Position numbers and translations under genes: made by a program. From positions 954,501-1,018,500 of the forward strand of contig CANMTU010000001.1 in assembly GCA_947501005.1 (NCBI GenBank): DNA of 64,000 bases, read 5' to 3'. How positions within the stretch are numbered: the stretch's first letter is position 1; every line of letters begins with the position of its first letter. Source of the DNA: an uncultured Erythrobacter sp. Its GTDB lineage: Bacteria > Pseudomonadota > Alphaproteobacteria > Sphingomonadales > Sphingomonadaceae. A model generated the notes under the pieces. The model searched no databases. It saw only the letters and a program-made list of their open reading frames with translations, and had not been told where the DNA came from. Below, in pieces: positions 1 to 11,029 of the stretch.

Positions 1-145
1 AATGTTTAATTGGCCATCCATTTTGATTTCATTTATTGCGCACCGGGTTGCGGAGGGATCGTTGAGCCGTCCGGTCGGATAGCGTTCACCGAACGAAACC
101 GGAAATACGCGAGCAGCGTGGGCGGTGGGCCTCGTTCGCCGAGCC
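1..145. other. Non-coding stretch upstream of the str operon
   Basis: No gene is supported here. The reading frame of rpsL stays open back to base 10, but the residues before base 544 match nothing in S12 and the composition is not coding-like. In most bacteria rpoC lies just upstream of rpsL, so this is probably the rpoC-rpsL intergenic region; that is inference because rpoC is outside the window. Confidence 0.4.
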
Positions 146-174
146 TTGACCGCGTCGCGCTCCCGCTCTATCTG
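146..174 (+). promoter_or_regulatory. Candidate promoter of the str operon
   Basis: TTGACC (146-151) is followed by exactly 17 bases and TATCTG (169-174), a good sigma70-type match. Transcription from here would give a leader of about 360 bases before rpsL. The leader contains a 6-bp hairpin at 312-329 (tcccgg/ccggga) and an imperfect stem between about 420 and 463. No experimental start is known; the call rests on hexamers and spacing. Confidence 0.4.
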
Positions 175-543
175 CCCGCCCATCCGGCGCAGGATTCGTG
201 CCTGCCCGGTCAGATAGAGCTGAACATTGCCGGTCATGTCCCGGGAGCCTGTCGCGAATGCGTATGCATATGGCGGTCGGGCTCTTTTCTATTGAGGCTC
301 CCTCGACGCGATCCCGGTCTTCGCCGGGACGTCGGAAGAGGGGGTATCGGGGCAGCCGTCAAAGTAACCCGGTGGCCGTGTGGGCCGTGGGTGGAGTGTT
401 TCAGGCTCGTGCAGGCAGGTCGCCCGGTGCTTCAGGTGCCGCGTGCGCCCCGGGCACGGGCGGAACGCATCGCCGACAATCCCCAAGTCGCCGCCATTAA
501 CGCCTCGCCCCTACGGGTCGGGCACACGGTGAAGAGAGACCTC

Positions 544-915
544 ATGCCGACAATCAACCAGCTGGTCCGCAAGGGCCGCGAACCGCAGAAGGCCAAGTCC
601 AAGGTTCCTGCGATGGAAGCCAACCCGCAGAAGCGCGGCGTTTGCACCCGCGTCTATACGACGACCCCGAAGAAGCCGAACTCGGCTCTGCGCAAGGTGG
701 CCAAGGTCCGCCTGACCAACCAGCGCGAAGTCATCTCCTACATTCCGGGCGAAGGCCACAACCTGCAGGAACACAGCGTCGTGCTGATCCGCGGCGGCCG
801 TGTGCGCGACTTGCCGGGCGTGCGCTATCACGTGCTGCGCGGCGTGCTCGACACGCAGGGCGTGAAGGACCGCAAGCAGAGCCGTTCGAAGTACGGCGCG
901 AAGCGTCCGAAGTGA
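544..915 (+). CDS. rpsL: 30S ribosomal protein S12
   Basis: S12 sits in the decoding centre of the 30S subunit and helps monitor codon-anticodon pairing. The 123-residue product has the family signatures: [13 protein letters not shown] around residues 39-51, [11 protein letters not shown] around 69-79 and a basic C-terminus. The start at 544 gives the canonical [10 protein letters not shown]; the longer open frame upstream is not S12-like. Residue 43 is the usual Lys, but residue 88 (E. coli numbering, in RVRDLPG) is Arg instead of the nearly universal Lys. Replacements at this position are classic streptomycin-resistance mutations. First gene of the str operon, followed by rpsG after a 170-base gap holding a palindromic repeat. 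Confidence 0.98.
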   Translation: MPTINQLVRKGREPQKAKSKVPAMEANPQKRGVCTRVYTTTPKKPNSALRKVAKVRLTNQREVISYIPGEGHNLQEHSVVLIRGGRVRDLPGVRYHVLRGVLDTQGVKDRKQSRSKYGAKRPK

Positions 916-935
916 TCTGACTGCCAGCGGGTCAG

Positions 936-1045
936 GTCGTCCCGAACTCGGTTCGGGATCCATGGCTCCGCCGGCGCAGGTTCGGTTAGTTTCGAGCGCC
1001 GCCCGTTCCGCCGGTTGGACCCTGAAGCGAATTCAGGGTGACGGT
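936..1045. repeat. REP-like palindromic intergenic element
   Basis: The rpsL-rpsG gap contains two perfect inverted repeats. At 940-958 an 8-bp stem (tcccgaac/gttcggga) closes a 3-base loop; at 1019-1039 an 8-bp stem (accctgaa/ttcagggt) closes a 5-base loop. The paired layout and wording resemble the dispersed intergenic palindromes common in sphingomonad genomes. That resemblance is from memory; only this one copy occurs in the window. It could also act as an mRNA processing or stability element. Confidence 0.45.
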
Positions 1046-1085
1046 GGGAGAAGGGTGGAAAGCTCCAAGAGAAGGAATTCGTGCC

Positions 1086-1556
1086 ATGTCACGTCGTCGT
1101 CGTCCCGAGAAGCGGGAAATCCTGCCTGATCCGAAATTCAACGATCAGGTGCTTTCGAAATTCATGAACAACCTGATGTATGACGGTCGCAAGGCCGTTG
1201 CCGAAGGCATCGTCTACACCGCGCTCGATGTGGTCGAGGAAAAGGCCAAGGCCAACCCGGTCGAGCTGTTCCACGCCGCGTTGCAGAACGTCGCCCCGCA
1301 GGTCGAGGTGCGCAGCCGCCGCGTCGGCGGTGCGACCTATCAGGTCCCGGTCGAGGTCCGTCCCGAGCGGGCGCAGGCGCTGGCGATCCGCTGGTTGATC
1401 GGCGCGGCCCGTGGTCGTCCCGAAACCACCATGTCGGCGCGCCTGTCGGGCGAGCTGATGGATGCGGCCAACAATCGCGGCAACGCGGTCAAGAAGCGCG
1501 AAGACACGCACCGCATGGCGGACGCCAACCGCGCCTTCAGCCACTACCGCTGGTAG
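1086..1556 (+). CDS. rpsG: 30S ribosomal protein S7
   Basis: S7 nucleates assembly of the 30S head by binding the 3' domain of 16S rRNA and lies near the E site. The 156-residue product has the normal bacterial length and hallmarks: a basic N-terminus ([10 protein letters not shown]), the [15 protein letters not shown] helix, the [14 protein letters not shown] beta-hairpin near residues 76-89 and the SHYRW-type end. ATG 1086 is chosen because it gives the canonical N-terminus and follows a GAAGGA ribosome-binding site; the in-frame GTG at 1038 lies in the upstream repeat. Confidence 0.98.
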   Translation: MSRRRRPEKREILPDPKFNDQVLSKFMNNLMYDGRKAVAEGIVYTALDVVEEKAKANPVELFHAALQNVAPQVEVRSRRVGGATYQVPVEVRPERAQALAIRWLIGAARGRPETTMSARLSGELMDAANNRGNAVKKREDTHRMADANRAFSHYRW

Positions 1557-1607
1557 GGTTGCAGGGCAGGGCGGGGCCGCGCGGCGCTATGTCGTGCGGC
1601 CTGCGTC

Positions 1608-1637
1608 TTCAACCCGGCGCACGAAGTACCATATAGG
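1608..1637 (+). promoter_or_regulatory. Candidate internal promoter for fusA
   Basis: In the 121-base rpsG-fusA gap, TTCAAC (1608-1613) and TATAGG (1632-1637) are 18 bases apart. The -10 is good and the -35 moderate. It could give fusA-tuf extra transcription independent of rpsL-rpsG. Confidence 0.3.
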
Positions 1638-1677
1638 GGCCTGAGACGTCTCACCCCTGCAGTTCGAGGAATTCCAC

Positions 1678-3810
<2,133 letters not shown>

Positions 3811-3901
3811 CCAGGCTTCACCGTTTAGGGGCGGCGCCTGATTCCGCGGGCGCCGTTTCCTCCCCGCAGACATTCATCTTCAAGACAAAGGTTATTGGAA
3901 A

Positions 3902-5077
3902 ATGGCGAAGGAAAAATTCCAGCGTAACAAGCCCCACGTCAACGTCGGCACGATTGGCCACGTCGACCACGGCAAGACCACGCTGACCGCGGCGATCACC
4001 AAGGTGCAGGACGCACCGGTCGATTTCGCGAACATCGACAAGGCGCCGGAAGAGCGCGAGCGCGGCATCACCATCTCGACCGCACACGTCGAGTACGAGA
4101 CCGAGAACCGTCACTACGCACACGTCGACTGCCCCGGCCACGCCGACTACGTGAAGAACATGATCACCGGTGCCGCCCAGATGGACGGTGCGATCCTGGT
4201 AGTGAACGCCGCCGACGGCCCCATGCCGCAGACGCGTGAGCATATCCTGCTCGCTCGCCAGGTCGGCGTTCCGGCGCTCGTCGTGTACATGAACAAGGTC
4301 GACCAGGTGGACGACGAGGAAATTCTCGAACTTGTCGAACTGGAAGTGCGTGAACTCCTCTCGAGCTACGACTTCGACGGCGACAACATTCCGATCATCA
4401 AGGGCTCGGCGCTGGCCGCTCTCGAAGGCCGCGATCCGGAAATCGGCGAGAACTCGATCAAGGAGCTGATGGCTGCCGTTGACGAGCACATCCCGACGCC
4501 CGACCGTCCGATCGACAAGCCGTTCCTCATGCCGATCGAAGACGTGTTCTCGATCTCGGGCCGTGGTACGGTCGTCACCGGCCGTGTCGAAACCGGCATC
4601 GTGAACGTGGGCGACGAAGTCGAGATCATCGGCATCAAGGACACCGCCAAGACGACGGTGACCGGCGTGGAAATGTTCCGCAAGCTGCTCGACCGCGGCG
4701 AAGCGGGCGACAATATCGGCGCCCTGATCCGCGGCGTTGCGCGTGAAGACGTGGAGCGTGGCCAGGTTCTCGCCAAGCCGGGTTCGGTTACGCCGCACAC
4801 CGACTTCAGCGCCGAAGTCTACGTCCTGTCGAAGGACGAAGGCGGCCGTCACACGCCGTTCTTCGCGAACTACCGTCCGCAGTTCTACTTCCGTACGACC
4901 GACGTGACCGGTGAAGTGGTTCTGCCCGAAGGCACTGAAATGGTGATGCCGGGTGACAACGTGACGATCGAAGTCAAGCTCATCGCACCGATCGCGATGG
5001 ACGAAGGCCTGCGTTTCGCGATCCGCGAAGGTGGCCGCACCGTGGGTTCGGGCGTCGTCGCCTCGATCTCGAAGTAA
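3902..5077 (+). CDS. tuf: Elongation factor Tu
   Basis: EF-Tu carries aminoacyl-tRNA to the ribosomal A site as a GTP complex. The 391-residue product shows GHVDHGKT at 19-26, DCPGH, NKVD and SAL, then domains II and III ending [10 protein letters not shown]. The stretch between the P loop and the RGITI of switch I is about five residues shorter than in E. coli; rhizobial EF-Tu has the same short form, so this is a lineage trait and not damage. It ends the str operon and is followed by hairpin terminators before rpsJ. Whether a second tuf copy exists elsewhere cannot be judged. Confidence 0.98.
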   Translation: MAKEKFQRNKPHVNVGTIGHVDHGKTTLTAAITKVQDAPVDFANIDKAPEERERGITISTAHVEYETENRHYAHVDCPGHADYVKNMITGAAQMDGAILVVNAADGPMPQTREHILLARQVGVPALVVYMNKVDQVDDEEILELVELEVRELLSSYDFDGDNIPIIKGSALAALEGRDPEIGENSIKELMAAVDEHIPTPDRPIDKPFLMPIEDVFSISGRGTVVTGRVETGIVNVGDEVEIIGIKDTAKTTVTGVEMFRKLLDRGEAGDNIGALIRGVAREDVERGQVLAKPGSVTPHTDFSAEVYVLSKDEGGRHTPFFANYRPQFYFRTTDVTGEVVLPEGTEMVMPGDNVTIEVKLIAPIAMDEGLRFAIREGGRTVGSGVVASISK

Positions 5078-5110
5078 TTCGTTTCGCGCTTCGGCGCGTA
5101 CGGAATGGCA

Positions 5111-5149
5111 AGGCCCGTCCCCTCACCGGGGGCGGGCCTCTGCTTTGCG
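5111..5149 (+). terminator. Hairpin after tuf
   Basis: aggcccg (5111-5117) pairs with cgggcct (5133-5139), and an inner cccc/gggg extends the stem after a one-base bulge. Only a short, interrupted T tract follows (ctgctttgc), so termination may be partial. It lies 33 bases after the tuf stop codon. Confidence 0.45.
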
Positions 5150-5224
5150 GGTCGTCACGAACGTGTCATCGGCACGGCTTATCGTGGACAAGCGCCCTGC
5201 AGCGGCTTTTGCGCAAATCGGGGG

Positions 5225-5253
5225 TTGTCAGCCTTCCGCCACCTCCGTATAGG
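5225..5253 (+). promoter_or_regulatory. Candidate promoter of the S10 operon
   Basis: TTGTCA (5225-5230), a 17-base spacer and TATAGG (5248-5253) form one of the best sigma70-like pairs in the window. It lies between the tuf terminator and rpsJ. The predicted start near 5260 would place a terminator hairpin inside the leader, upstream of rpsJ. Confidence 0.5.
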
Positions 5254-5295
5254 CCCTCCAACAGACGCGGATTCGTCCCCGTCTATCGAAATTCA

Positions 5296-5350
5296 AAAAG
5301 GCCGCCCGTTCCGGGAAACCGGGCATAGCGGGGCGGGCCTTTTCTTTTTG
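5296..5350 (+). terminator. Terminator or attenuator in the rpsJ leader
   Basis: The arm aaaaggc-cgccc (5296-5306) pairs with ggcgggcctttt (5332-5343) with one bulge, and the T-rich run ccttttctttttg follows. This is a strong intrinsic terminator by form. Because it lies downstream of the candidate S10 promoter, it may attenuate rpsJ transcription and not merely end tuf transcripts. A small hairpin at 5263-5284 precedes it, and mutually exclusive pairings (5354-5366 versus 5358-5379) follow it. Confidence 0.55.
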
Positions 5351-5400
5351 TTTGCGGGCCACCCGCTGGTTCGCGTGGCTCTTTCTTATCGGTGTAGGTA

Positions 5401-5712
5401 ATGGAAGCTCAGAATATCCGCATTCGCCTAAAGGCGTTCGACCACCGCGTTCTCGACCAGGCGACTGGCGAAATCGCAGACACCGCGCGCCGGACGGGTG
5501 CTCTTATTCGTGGCCCCATTCCCATGCCGACGCGGATCGAGAAGTTCACCGTGAACCGCGGTCCGCACATCGACAAGAAGTCGCGTGAGCAGTTCGAGGT
5601 GCGTACCTACAAGCGGCTGCTCGACATCGTGCAGCCGAACGCCCAGACGGTGGATGCGCTGATGAAGCTTGATCTGTCGGCGGGTGTTAACGTCGAAATC
5701 AAGCTCGCTTGA
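5401..5712 (+). CDS. rpsJ: 30S ribosomal protein S10
   Basis: S10 is a head protein of the 30S subunit and, as NusE, a partner of NusB in antitermination. The 103-residue product begins [19 protein letters not shown] and carries [19 protein letters not shown] in the tRNA-proximal loop and the typical VNVEIKLA end. It opens the S10 operon. The Shine-Dalgarno sequence is weak (tgtaggta before ATG). An unusually long 248-base gap separates it from rplC. Confidence 0.98.
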   Translation: MEAQNIRIRLKAFDHRVLDQATGEIADTARRTGALIRGPIPMPTRIEKFTVNRGPHIDKKSREQFEVRTYKRLLDIVQPNAQTVDALMKLDLSAGVNVEIKLA

Positions 5713-5960
5713 GCTAGACCGGTCGGCGGCGGGACCCTAAACCGCCGAAAGTTACAGGGGCTCTCGATTGCCCCGCCGGGTTTGAAAGATCCCGGCAAGA
5801 CATCGGGATACCGCCGGATCTGATCCGGGTCTGCGTCCCCCGTTCGCTTCCCCGCTCTTTCGAAACGGGAGGCACTTTGGCCCGGACGGGGCGACGCATC
5901 ACAAACGGGCCAAGCACGCACCTCGGATGGGCCGGGGTGCCTCTGTCGAGGAGTTTGACG
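5713..5960 (+). promoter_or_regulatory. Structured rpsJ-rplC spacer
   Basis: No gene is supported here. Two perfect hairpins are visible: 5775-5796 (gccggg/cccggc) and 5814-5828 (ccggat/atccgg). The usual spacing between rpsJ and rplC is tens of bases, so a 248-base structured spacer suggests an RNA element or processing site. No convincing -35/-10 pair was found in it. Confidence 0.35.
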
Positions 5961-6830
5961 ATGCGCACAGGCGTTATCGCAAAGAAAGTCGGGATGACCC
6001 GCCTCTTCCAGGAGGACGGACGGCACGTGCCGGTTACCGTTCTCGCGCTGGAAGATTGCCAGGTTACTGCCCACCGCACGGGCGACAAGGACGGCTATTT
6101 CGGCGTTCAGGTCGGCGCGGGCGAAGCCAAGCAGAAGAACGTGAACAAGCCGCAGCGCGAAGCTTTCGCCAAGGCGGAAGTCGCGCTCAAGATGCGGGTC
6201 GCGGAATTCCGCGTCGAAAACGAGGAAGCGCTGCTTCCCGTCGGCGCGTTCATCTCTGCGGAGCATTTCATCGCCGGCCAGAAGGTCGACATCACCGGTC
6301 ACACGCAGGGCAAGGGCTTTGCCGGCGCCATGAAGCGTTGGGGCTTCGGCGGTCTGCGCGCGACGCACGGCGTCTCGGTCTCGCACCGTTCGCACGGTTC
6401 GACTGGCCAGCGCCAGGATCCGGGCCGCGTGTTCAAGGGCAAGAAGATGGCCGGCCACATGGGCGACCGTCAACGCACCCAGCAGAACCTCGAAATCGTC
6501 CGCACCGATGCTGATCGCGGTCTCCTGTTCGTCAAGGGCTCGGTGCCCGGTGCGAAAAATGGCTGGCTGCTCGTTCGCGACGCGGTGAAGATCACGCCGG
6601 CCGAGGAACTGCCGTTCCCGGGCGTGATGCGCCGCAACTCGGCCGAGTTCGAGCATCAGGAAGCCGATGCCGGCATGGTCGAGACCGCCGCCGAGCATGA
6701 AGTGTCGACCGAAGTTTCCGCCGAGGAGCAGGAGCGCCTGCTCAAGGAACAGGAAGCCGGTGTCGAAACCGAAAACACCACCGATACGCCTGCTGCCGAT
6801 ACCGGCGACGGCGACAGCAAGGAGGGCTGA
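5961..6830 (+). CDS. rplC: 50S ribosomal protein L3 with acidic C-terminal tail
   Basis: L3 is an early 23S rRNA-binding protein whose central loop reaches the peptidyl-transferase centre. Residues 1 to about 215 form a normal L3, including HGSTGQ with Gln150, the residue methylated by PrmB in E. coli. The product is 289 residues against 209 in E. coli: from about residue 225 a Glu/Ala/Thr-rich, strongly acidic, probably disordered tail follows, ending [12 protein letters not shown] 5961, after a GAGGAG-type site, gives the canonical [13 protein letters not shown]; the longer frame upstream is spacer. rplD follows after 3 bases. Confidence 0.97.
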   Translation: MRTGVIAKKVGMTRLFQEDGRHVPVTVLALEDCQVTAHRTGDKDGYFGVQVGAGEAKQKNVNKPQREAFAKAEVALKMRVAEFRVENEEALLPVGAFISAEHFIAGQKVDITGHTQGKGFAGAMKRWGFGGLRATHGVSVSHRSHGSTGQRQDPGRVFKGKKMAGHMGDRQRTQQNLEIVRTDADRGLLFVKGSVPGAKNGWLLVRDAVKITPAEELPFPGVMRRNSAEFEHQEADAGMVETAAEHEVSTEVSAEEQERLLKEQEAGVETENTTDTPAADTGDGDSKEG

Positions 6831-6833
6831 TCC

Positions 6834-7472
6834 GTGAAGGTGAAGGTCCAGAATATCGACGGGGCATCGTCGGGCGATATCGAGCTGAACGACGACGTGT
6901 TCGGCATCGAACCGCGCGCCGACATTCTCCACCGGGTTGTCACCTGGCAGCTCGAGAACCGCCGCGCGACGGCTCGTCCCACGCGTGAGCGTTCGGACGT
7001 TGCTCGCACGGGCAAGAAGTTCGGCCGCCAGAAGGGTTCGGGCGGCGCACGTCACGGCGATCGCGGCGCTCCGATCTTCATCGGCGGCGGCAAGGCCCAC
7101 GGTGCGCGCAAGCGGGATTTCGAGCAGTCGCTCAACAAGAAGGTCCGCGCGCTTGGCCTGAAGATGGCGCTTTCGAGCAAGGCGAAGGACGGACTGATCA
7201 TCGTCGACAGCCTCGATCTTGCCGAAGCCAAGACCAAGGCGCTGAAAGGCCAGTTCGACAAGAATGGCTGGAACGGCAAGGTACTGGTGATCGACGGCGA
7301 CAACGTGAACGACGGCTTCCGCAAGGCTGCCGGGAACCTGCCGGGCATCAATGTCCTGCCGGCACGCGGTGCCAACGTCTACGACATCCTGAAGCACGAC
7401 ATGCTGGTCCTCACCAAGGACGCGGTCGAAAAGCTGGAGGGCCGCTTCGCCCTTCCGGGAGGATCGAACTAA
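6834..7472 (+). CDS. rplD: 50S ribosomal protein L4
   Basis: L4 lines the exit tunnel constriction through its extended loop, and in E. coli it also represses its own S10 operon. The 212-residue product has the loop signature [20 protein letters not shown] and the Rossmann-like globular domain ([31 protein letters not shown]). It starts with GTG 3 bases after rplC and its TAA overlaps the rplW ATG (TAATG), pointing to translational coupling. It matters as the possible effector of the rpsJ leader attenuator, which is inference. Confidence 0.97.
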   Translation: MKVKVQNIDGASSGDIELNDDVFGIEPRADILHRVVTWQLENRRATARPTRERSDVARTGKKFGRQKGSGGARHGDRGAPIFIGGGKAHGARKRDFEQSLNKKVRALGLKMALSSKAKDGLIIVDSLDLAEAKTKALKGQFDKNGWNGKVLVIDGDNVNDGFRKAAGNLPGINVLPARGANVYDILKHDMLVLTKDAVEKLEGRFALPGGSN

Positions 7473-7792
7473 TGGCTAAGAAGCAGAAAGCCGAGATCGA
7501 CGCGCGCCACTACGACGTCGTCCTCTCGCCGCACATCACCGAGAAGAGCACGATGGCCTCGGAAAACAACGCCGTCGTCTTCAAGGTTGCGAACACCGCC
7601 ACCAAGCCGCAGATCAAGGAGGCCGTCGAGGCCATCTTCGATCGCAAGGTCGCCGCGGTGAACACGATCGTGGTGAAGGGCAAGACCAAGCGCTGGCGGG
7701 GCAAGCCCTACACGCGCAGCGATATCAAGAAGGCGATCGTGAAGCTGGCCGAAGGTCAGGATCCGATCGACGTGACAGAGGGTGTGATTTAA
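7472..7792 (+). CDS. rplW: 50S ribosomal protein L23
   Basis: L23 sits at the tunnel exit and is the docking site for trigger factor and SRP. The 106-residue product carries the family features [14 protein letters not shown] near residues 13-26 and the [21 protein letters not shown] loop region. It overlaps the rplD stop by one base and ends one base before rplB. Confidence 0.97.
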   Translation: MAKKQKAEIDARHYDVVLSPHITEKSTMASENNAVVFKVANTATKPQIKEAVEAIFDRKVAAVNTIVVKGKTKRWRGKPYTRSDIKKAIVKLAEGQDPIDVTEGVI

Positions 7793-7793
7793 G

Positions 7794-8630
7794 ATGGCAC
7801 TCAAGAATTACAAACCGACGAGCCCGGCGCGCCGCGGTCTCATCCTTGTCGACAAGTCGGGCCTGTACAAGGGCAAGCCCGTCAAGTCGCTCGTGGAAGG
7901 CAAGCGCAAGACCGGTGGCCGCAACAACAAGGGCCACGTCACCTCGCGCGGCATGGCCGGCGGCCACAAGCAGAAGTACCGCATCGTCGACTTCAAGCGT
8001 CGCAAGTGGGACGTCGAAGGCACGGTCGAACGGCTCGAATACGATCCGAACCGCACCGCCTTCATCGCGCTGGTCAAGTATTCGGACGACGAGCTTGCCT
8101 ATATCCTCGCGCCGCAGCGGCTTGCCGTCGGCGACAAGGTGATCGCGGGCGAGCGGACCGATACCAAGCCTGGCAACGCCATGCTTCTCGGCCAGATGCC
8201 GGTCGGCACGATCTGCCACAATGTCGAGATGAAGCCGGGCAAGGGCGGCCAGATCGCCCGCGCGGCGGGGTCCTATGTCCAGCTCGTCGGTCGTGACCGC
8301 GGGATGGTCATCGTCCGCCTCAATAGCGGCGAGCAGCGTTACCTGCGTGCCGATTGCATGGGCACGGTCGGTGCGGTTTCAAATCCCGACAACCAGAACC
8401 AGAACTTCGGCAAGGCCGGGCGCAAGCGGTGGATGGGCGTCAAGCCGCTGACCCGTGGTGTCGCCAAGAACCCGGTCGACCACCCGCACGGTGGCGGTGA
8501 AGGCCGGACCTCGGGCGGTCGTCACCCGGTGACCCCGTGGGGCAAGCCGACCAAGGGTGCCCGCACCCGCAACAACAAGCAGACGGACAAGATGATCATC
8601 CGTTCGCGCCACGCCAAGAAGAAGAGGTAA
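7794..8630 (+). CDS. rplB: 50S ribosomal protein L2
   Basis: L2 is an essential 23S-binding protein needed for subunit association and peptidyl transfer. The 278-residue product has the usual length, with [20 protein letters not shown]-like early rRNA contacts and the hallmark [19 protein letters not shown] region near residues 226-244, including the conserved His that approaches the active site. It is tightly packed between rplW and rpsS. Confidence 0.98.
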   Translation: MALKNYKPTSPARRGLILVDKSGLYKGKPVKSLVEGKRKTGGRNNKGHVTSRGMAGGHKQKYRIVDFKRRKWDVEGTVERLEYDPNRTAFIALVKYSDDELAYILAPQRLAVGDKVIAGERTDTKPGNAMLLGQMPVGTICHNVEMKPGKGGQIARAAGSYVQLVGRDRGMVIVRLNSGEQRYLRADCMGTVGAVSNPDNQNQNFGKAGRKRWMGVKPLTRGVAKNPVDHPHGGGEGRTSGGRHPVTPWGKPTKGARTRNNKQTDKMIIRSRHAKKKR

Positions 8631-8636
8631 CCGGAC

Positions 8637-8912
8637 ATGGCACGTTCCGTCTGGAAAGGTCCGTTCGTCGAACTCAGCCTTCTGAAGAAGGCGCAGGACG
8701 CACAGGAAGCGAGCAATACGAAGCCGATCAAGACCTGGTCGCGGCGTAGCACGATTCTTCCCGATTTCGTCGGCCTGACGTTCAACGTCTACAACGGTCG
8801 TAAATTCATCCCCGTCGCCGTCTCCGAAGAGATGGTCGGCCACAAGCTCGGCGAATTCGCGCCCACCCGCACCTTCCCGGGCCATGCGTCGGACAAGAAG
8901 GGCAAGCGCTGA
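8637..8912 (+). CDS. rpsS: 30S ribosomal protein S19
   Basis: S19 forms the head complex with S13 near the A site. The 91-residue product has [12 protein letters not shown], the [21 protein letters not shown] segment and [12 protein letters not shown]. It overlaps rplV by one base (TGATG). Confidence 0.98.
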   Translation: MARSVWKGPFVELSLLKKAQDAQEASNTKPIKTWSRRSTILPDFVGLTFNVYNGRKFIPVAVSEEMVGHKLGEFAPTRTFPGHASDKKGKR

Positions 8913-9289
8913 TGAGCAAGCAGAAAGCACCCCGCCGCGTTGCGGATAACGAGGCGCTGGCCGTGGGCACGATGATCCGTGGCTCGGCGCAGAAGCTCAA
9001 CCTCGTCGCCGAACTCATCCGCGGCAAGCGCGCGGAAGAGGCGTTGAACATCCTCGCGTTCTCGAAGAAGTCGATGGCGCGCGATGCGACCAAGGTGCTC
9101 GCTTCGGCGATCGCCAATGCGGAAAACAATCACAACCTCGATGTCGATGCGCTCGTCGTCGCAGAAGCGTCGGTCGGCAAGTCGATCACCATGAAGCGTT
9201 TCCACACGCGGGGCCGTGGCAAGTCCACACGCATCCTCAAGCCGTTCAGCCGGCTGCGCATCGTGGTTCGCGAGCAGGAAGAGGCGTAA
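8912..9289 (+). CDS. rplV: 50S ribosomal protein L22
   Basis: L22 lines the exit tunnel opposite L4, and its loop is a macrolide-resistance locus. The 125-residue product includes the helical body [20 protein letters not shown] and the loop segment [25 protein letters not shown]. It overlaps rpsS by one base and lies two bases before rpsC. Confidence 0.98.
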   Translation: MSKQKAPRRVADNEALAVGTMIRGSAQKLNLVAELIRGKRAEEALNILAFSKKSMARDATKVLASAIANAENNHNLDVDALVVAEASVGKSITMKRFHTRGRGKSTRILKPFSRLRIVVREQEEA

Positions 9290-9291
9290 AG

Positions 9292-9987
9292 ATGGGCCAT
9301 AAGAGCAATCCGATCGGTCTGCGCCTGCAGATCAACCGCACCTGGGACAGTCGCTGGTATGCCGAAGGGCGCGACTATGCCAAGCTGCTCAGCGAAGACA
9401 TCGAAATTCGCAAGCACATCATGAACAGCCTGCCGCAGGCCGCGATCTCCAAGGTGGTGATCGAACGTCCGGCAAAGCTGTGCCGGATCTCGATCTATGC
9501 TGCCCGCCCCGGTGTCATCATCGGCAAGAAGGGCGCGGACATCGAGAAGCTGCGCACCAAGCTCGCGTCTATGACGGCGAGCGAGGTGAAGCTGAACATC
9601 GTCGAGATTCGCAAGCCGGAAGTCGATGCCAAGCTCGTTGCGCAGGGCATCGCCGATCAGCTGATCCGCCGCGTGGCGTTCCGCCGGGCGATGAAGCGTG
9701 CGATGCAGTCGGCCATGCGCCTTGGTGCCGAAGGCATCAAGATCATGTGCGGCGGCCGTTTGGGCGGGGCGGAAATCGCCCGCGTCGAACAGTATCGCGA
9801 AGGCCGGGTGCCGCTGCATACGCTGCGCGCCAATATCGACTATGCCGAAGCCGAGGCGCTGACCGCCTATGGCATCATCGGCATCAAGGTGTGGGTCTTC
9901 AAGGGCGAGATTCTCGGCCATGATCCGACCGCGCAGGATCGTCTGATGATGGAATCGCAGACCTCCGGCGTCCGGCCGGCCCGCTGA
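9292..9987 (+). CDS. rpsC: 30S ribosomal protein S3
   Basis: S3 is part of the mRNA entry tunnel and helicase centre. The 231-residue product begins [12 protein letters not shown] and contains the KH-domain [14 protein letters not shown] near residues 72-85 and the C-terminal [10 protein letters not shown]-type motif (here [12 protein letters not shown]). It is followed by rplP after 22 bases, with a ribosome-binding site GGAAAG. Confidence 0.98.
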   Translation: MGHKSNPIGLRLQINRTWDSRWYAEGRDYAKLLSEDIEIRKHIMNSLPQAAISKVVIERPAKLCRISIYAARPGVIIGKKGADIEKLRTKLASMTASEVKLNIVEIRKPEVDAKLVAQGIADQLIRRVAFRRAMKRAMQSAMRLGAEGIKIMCGGRLGGAEIARVEQYREGRVPLHTLRANIDYAEAEALTAYGIIGIKVWVFKGEILGHDPTAQDRLMMESQTSGVRPAR

Positions 9988-10009
9988 TTGCAGGACATAG
10001 GAAAGAACC

Positions 10010-10444
10010 ATGCTGCAACCTAAGAAAACGAAATACCGCAAGGCGTTCAAGGGCAAGATCCATGGCAACGCCAAGGGCGGCACGACGCTGAACTTCGGGT
10101 CGTATGGCCTGAAGACGCTCGAGCCCGAGCGGATTACCGCGCGCCAGATCGAGGCGGCCCGCCGCGCGATCACGCGACACATCAAGCGTCAGGGTCGGCT
10201 CTGGATCCGGGTGTTCCCCGACGTGCCGGTGTCGAAGAAGCCCGCCGAAGTCCGTCAGGGCAAGGGCAAGGGTTCGGTCGAATACTGGGCTGCACGGGTC
10301 AAGCCGGGCCGTATCCTGTTCGAACTCGACGGCGTTGCGGGTCCGCTCGCGGCCGAGGCGTTCGAGCGCGCGGCCATGAAGCTTCCCGTGAAGACCAAGG
10401 TCGTCGCCCGCTTCGGCGACTCCAGCCACCTGGGAGGCGAATGA
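10010..10444 (+). CDS. rplP: 50S ribosomal protein L16
   Basis: L16 organises the A site and central protuberance of the 50S subunit. The 144-residue product opens [11 protein letters not shown], carries [25 protein letters not shown] and [23 protein letters not shown], and matches the normal length. Its stop codon overlaps the rpmC start region. Confidence 0.98.
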   Translation: MLQPKKTKYRKAFKGKIHGNAKGGTTLNFGSYGLKTLEPERITARQIEAARRAITRHIKRQGRLWIRVFPDVPVSKKPAEVRQGKGKGSVEYWAARVKPGRILFELDGVAGPLAAEAFERAAMKLPVKTKVVARFGDSSHLGGE

Positions 10445-10668
10445 TGGCCGCTAACGAAATCAAGATCGACGATCTTCGCCAGAAGAGCGACGACCAGTTG
10501 ACCGCACAGCTGACGGACCTCAAGCGCGAGCAGTTCAACCTGCGCTTCCAGTCGGCCACCAACCAGCTGGAAAAGCCGTCGCGCATCCGCGAAGTGCGCC
10601 GCACGATCGCCAAGATCAAGACGCTCCAGACCGAACGCGCGAAGAGCGCGGCCTCGGCCAAGGCGTAA
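10444..10668 (+). CDS. rpmC: 50S ribosomal protein L29
   Basis: L29 lies beside L23 at the tunnel exit. The product is a short helical hairpin protein of 74 residues with the family motif LKREQFNLRFQ and the REVRRTIAKIKT helix. Two adjacent ATGs are possible (10441 and 10444). The second is preferred because it lies 6 bases after the GGAGG site, against 3 for the first. Confidence 0.95.
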   Translation: MAANEIKIDDLRQKSDDQLTAQLTDLKREQFNLRFQSATNQLEKPSRIREVRRTIAKIKTLQTERAKSAASAKA

Positions 10669-10678
10669 GGAGTAGACC

Positions 10679-10969
10679 ATGCCCAAGCGTATCCTGATCG
10701 GGACCGTCACCTCCGACAAGACCGACAAGACCGTGACCGTGCTTGTCGAGCGCAAGGTGAAGCACCCGCTTTACGGGAAGATCATTCGCCGCTCGAAGAA
10801 GTATCACGCCCACGACGAAGCCAATGCATTCACGCTCGGCGACATCGTGCGGATCGAGGAAACCCGGCCGATTTCGAAGACCAAGACCTGGATCGTCAAG
10901 GACCGGGTCACGGCGGGCGGGACCCAGGCGGTCGAAGCCGATCTCGATGTCGAGGCGGCCGGCAACTAA
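10679..10969 (+). CDS. rpsQ: 30S ribosomal protein S17
   Basis: S17 is an early 16S-binding OB-fold protein. The 96-residue product shows [18 protein letters not shown], the [20 protein letters not shown] segment and an acidic C-terminal extension ([11 protein letters not shown]) past the usual 80-odd residues. The 60-base gap to rplN holds a perfect 7-bp hairpin at 10985-11005 (tgccgga/tccggca). Confidence 0.97.
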   Translation: MPKRILIGTVTSDKTDKTVTVLVERKVKHPLYGKIIRRSKKYHAHDEANAFTLGDIVRIEETRPISKTKTWIVKDRVTAGGTQAVEADLDVEAAGN

Positions 10970-11029
10970 ATCAGACGAAGGAACTGCCGGACGCCTGTTC
11001 CGGCAAGCCAGTGAGAAGGAAACGGATCG

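Noticed and set aside
10-543. In-frame N-terminal extension of rpsL
   Set aside because: The residues match nothing in S12, and ATG 544 gives the exact family start and length.
3938-4050. Shortened EF-Tu region before switch I as a possible deletion
   Set aside because: Rhizobial EF-Tu has the same short form and all G motifs are intact, so it is a normal alphaproteobacterial variant.
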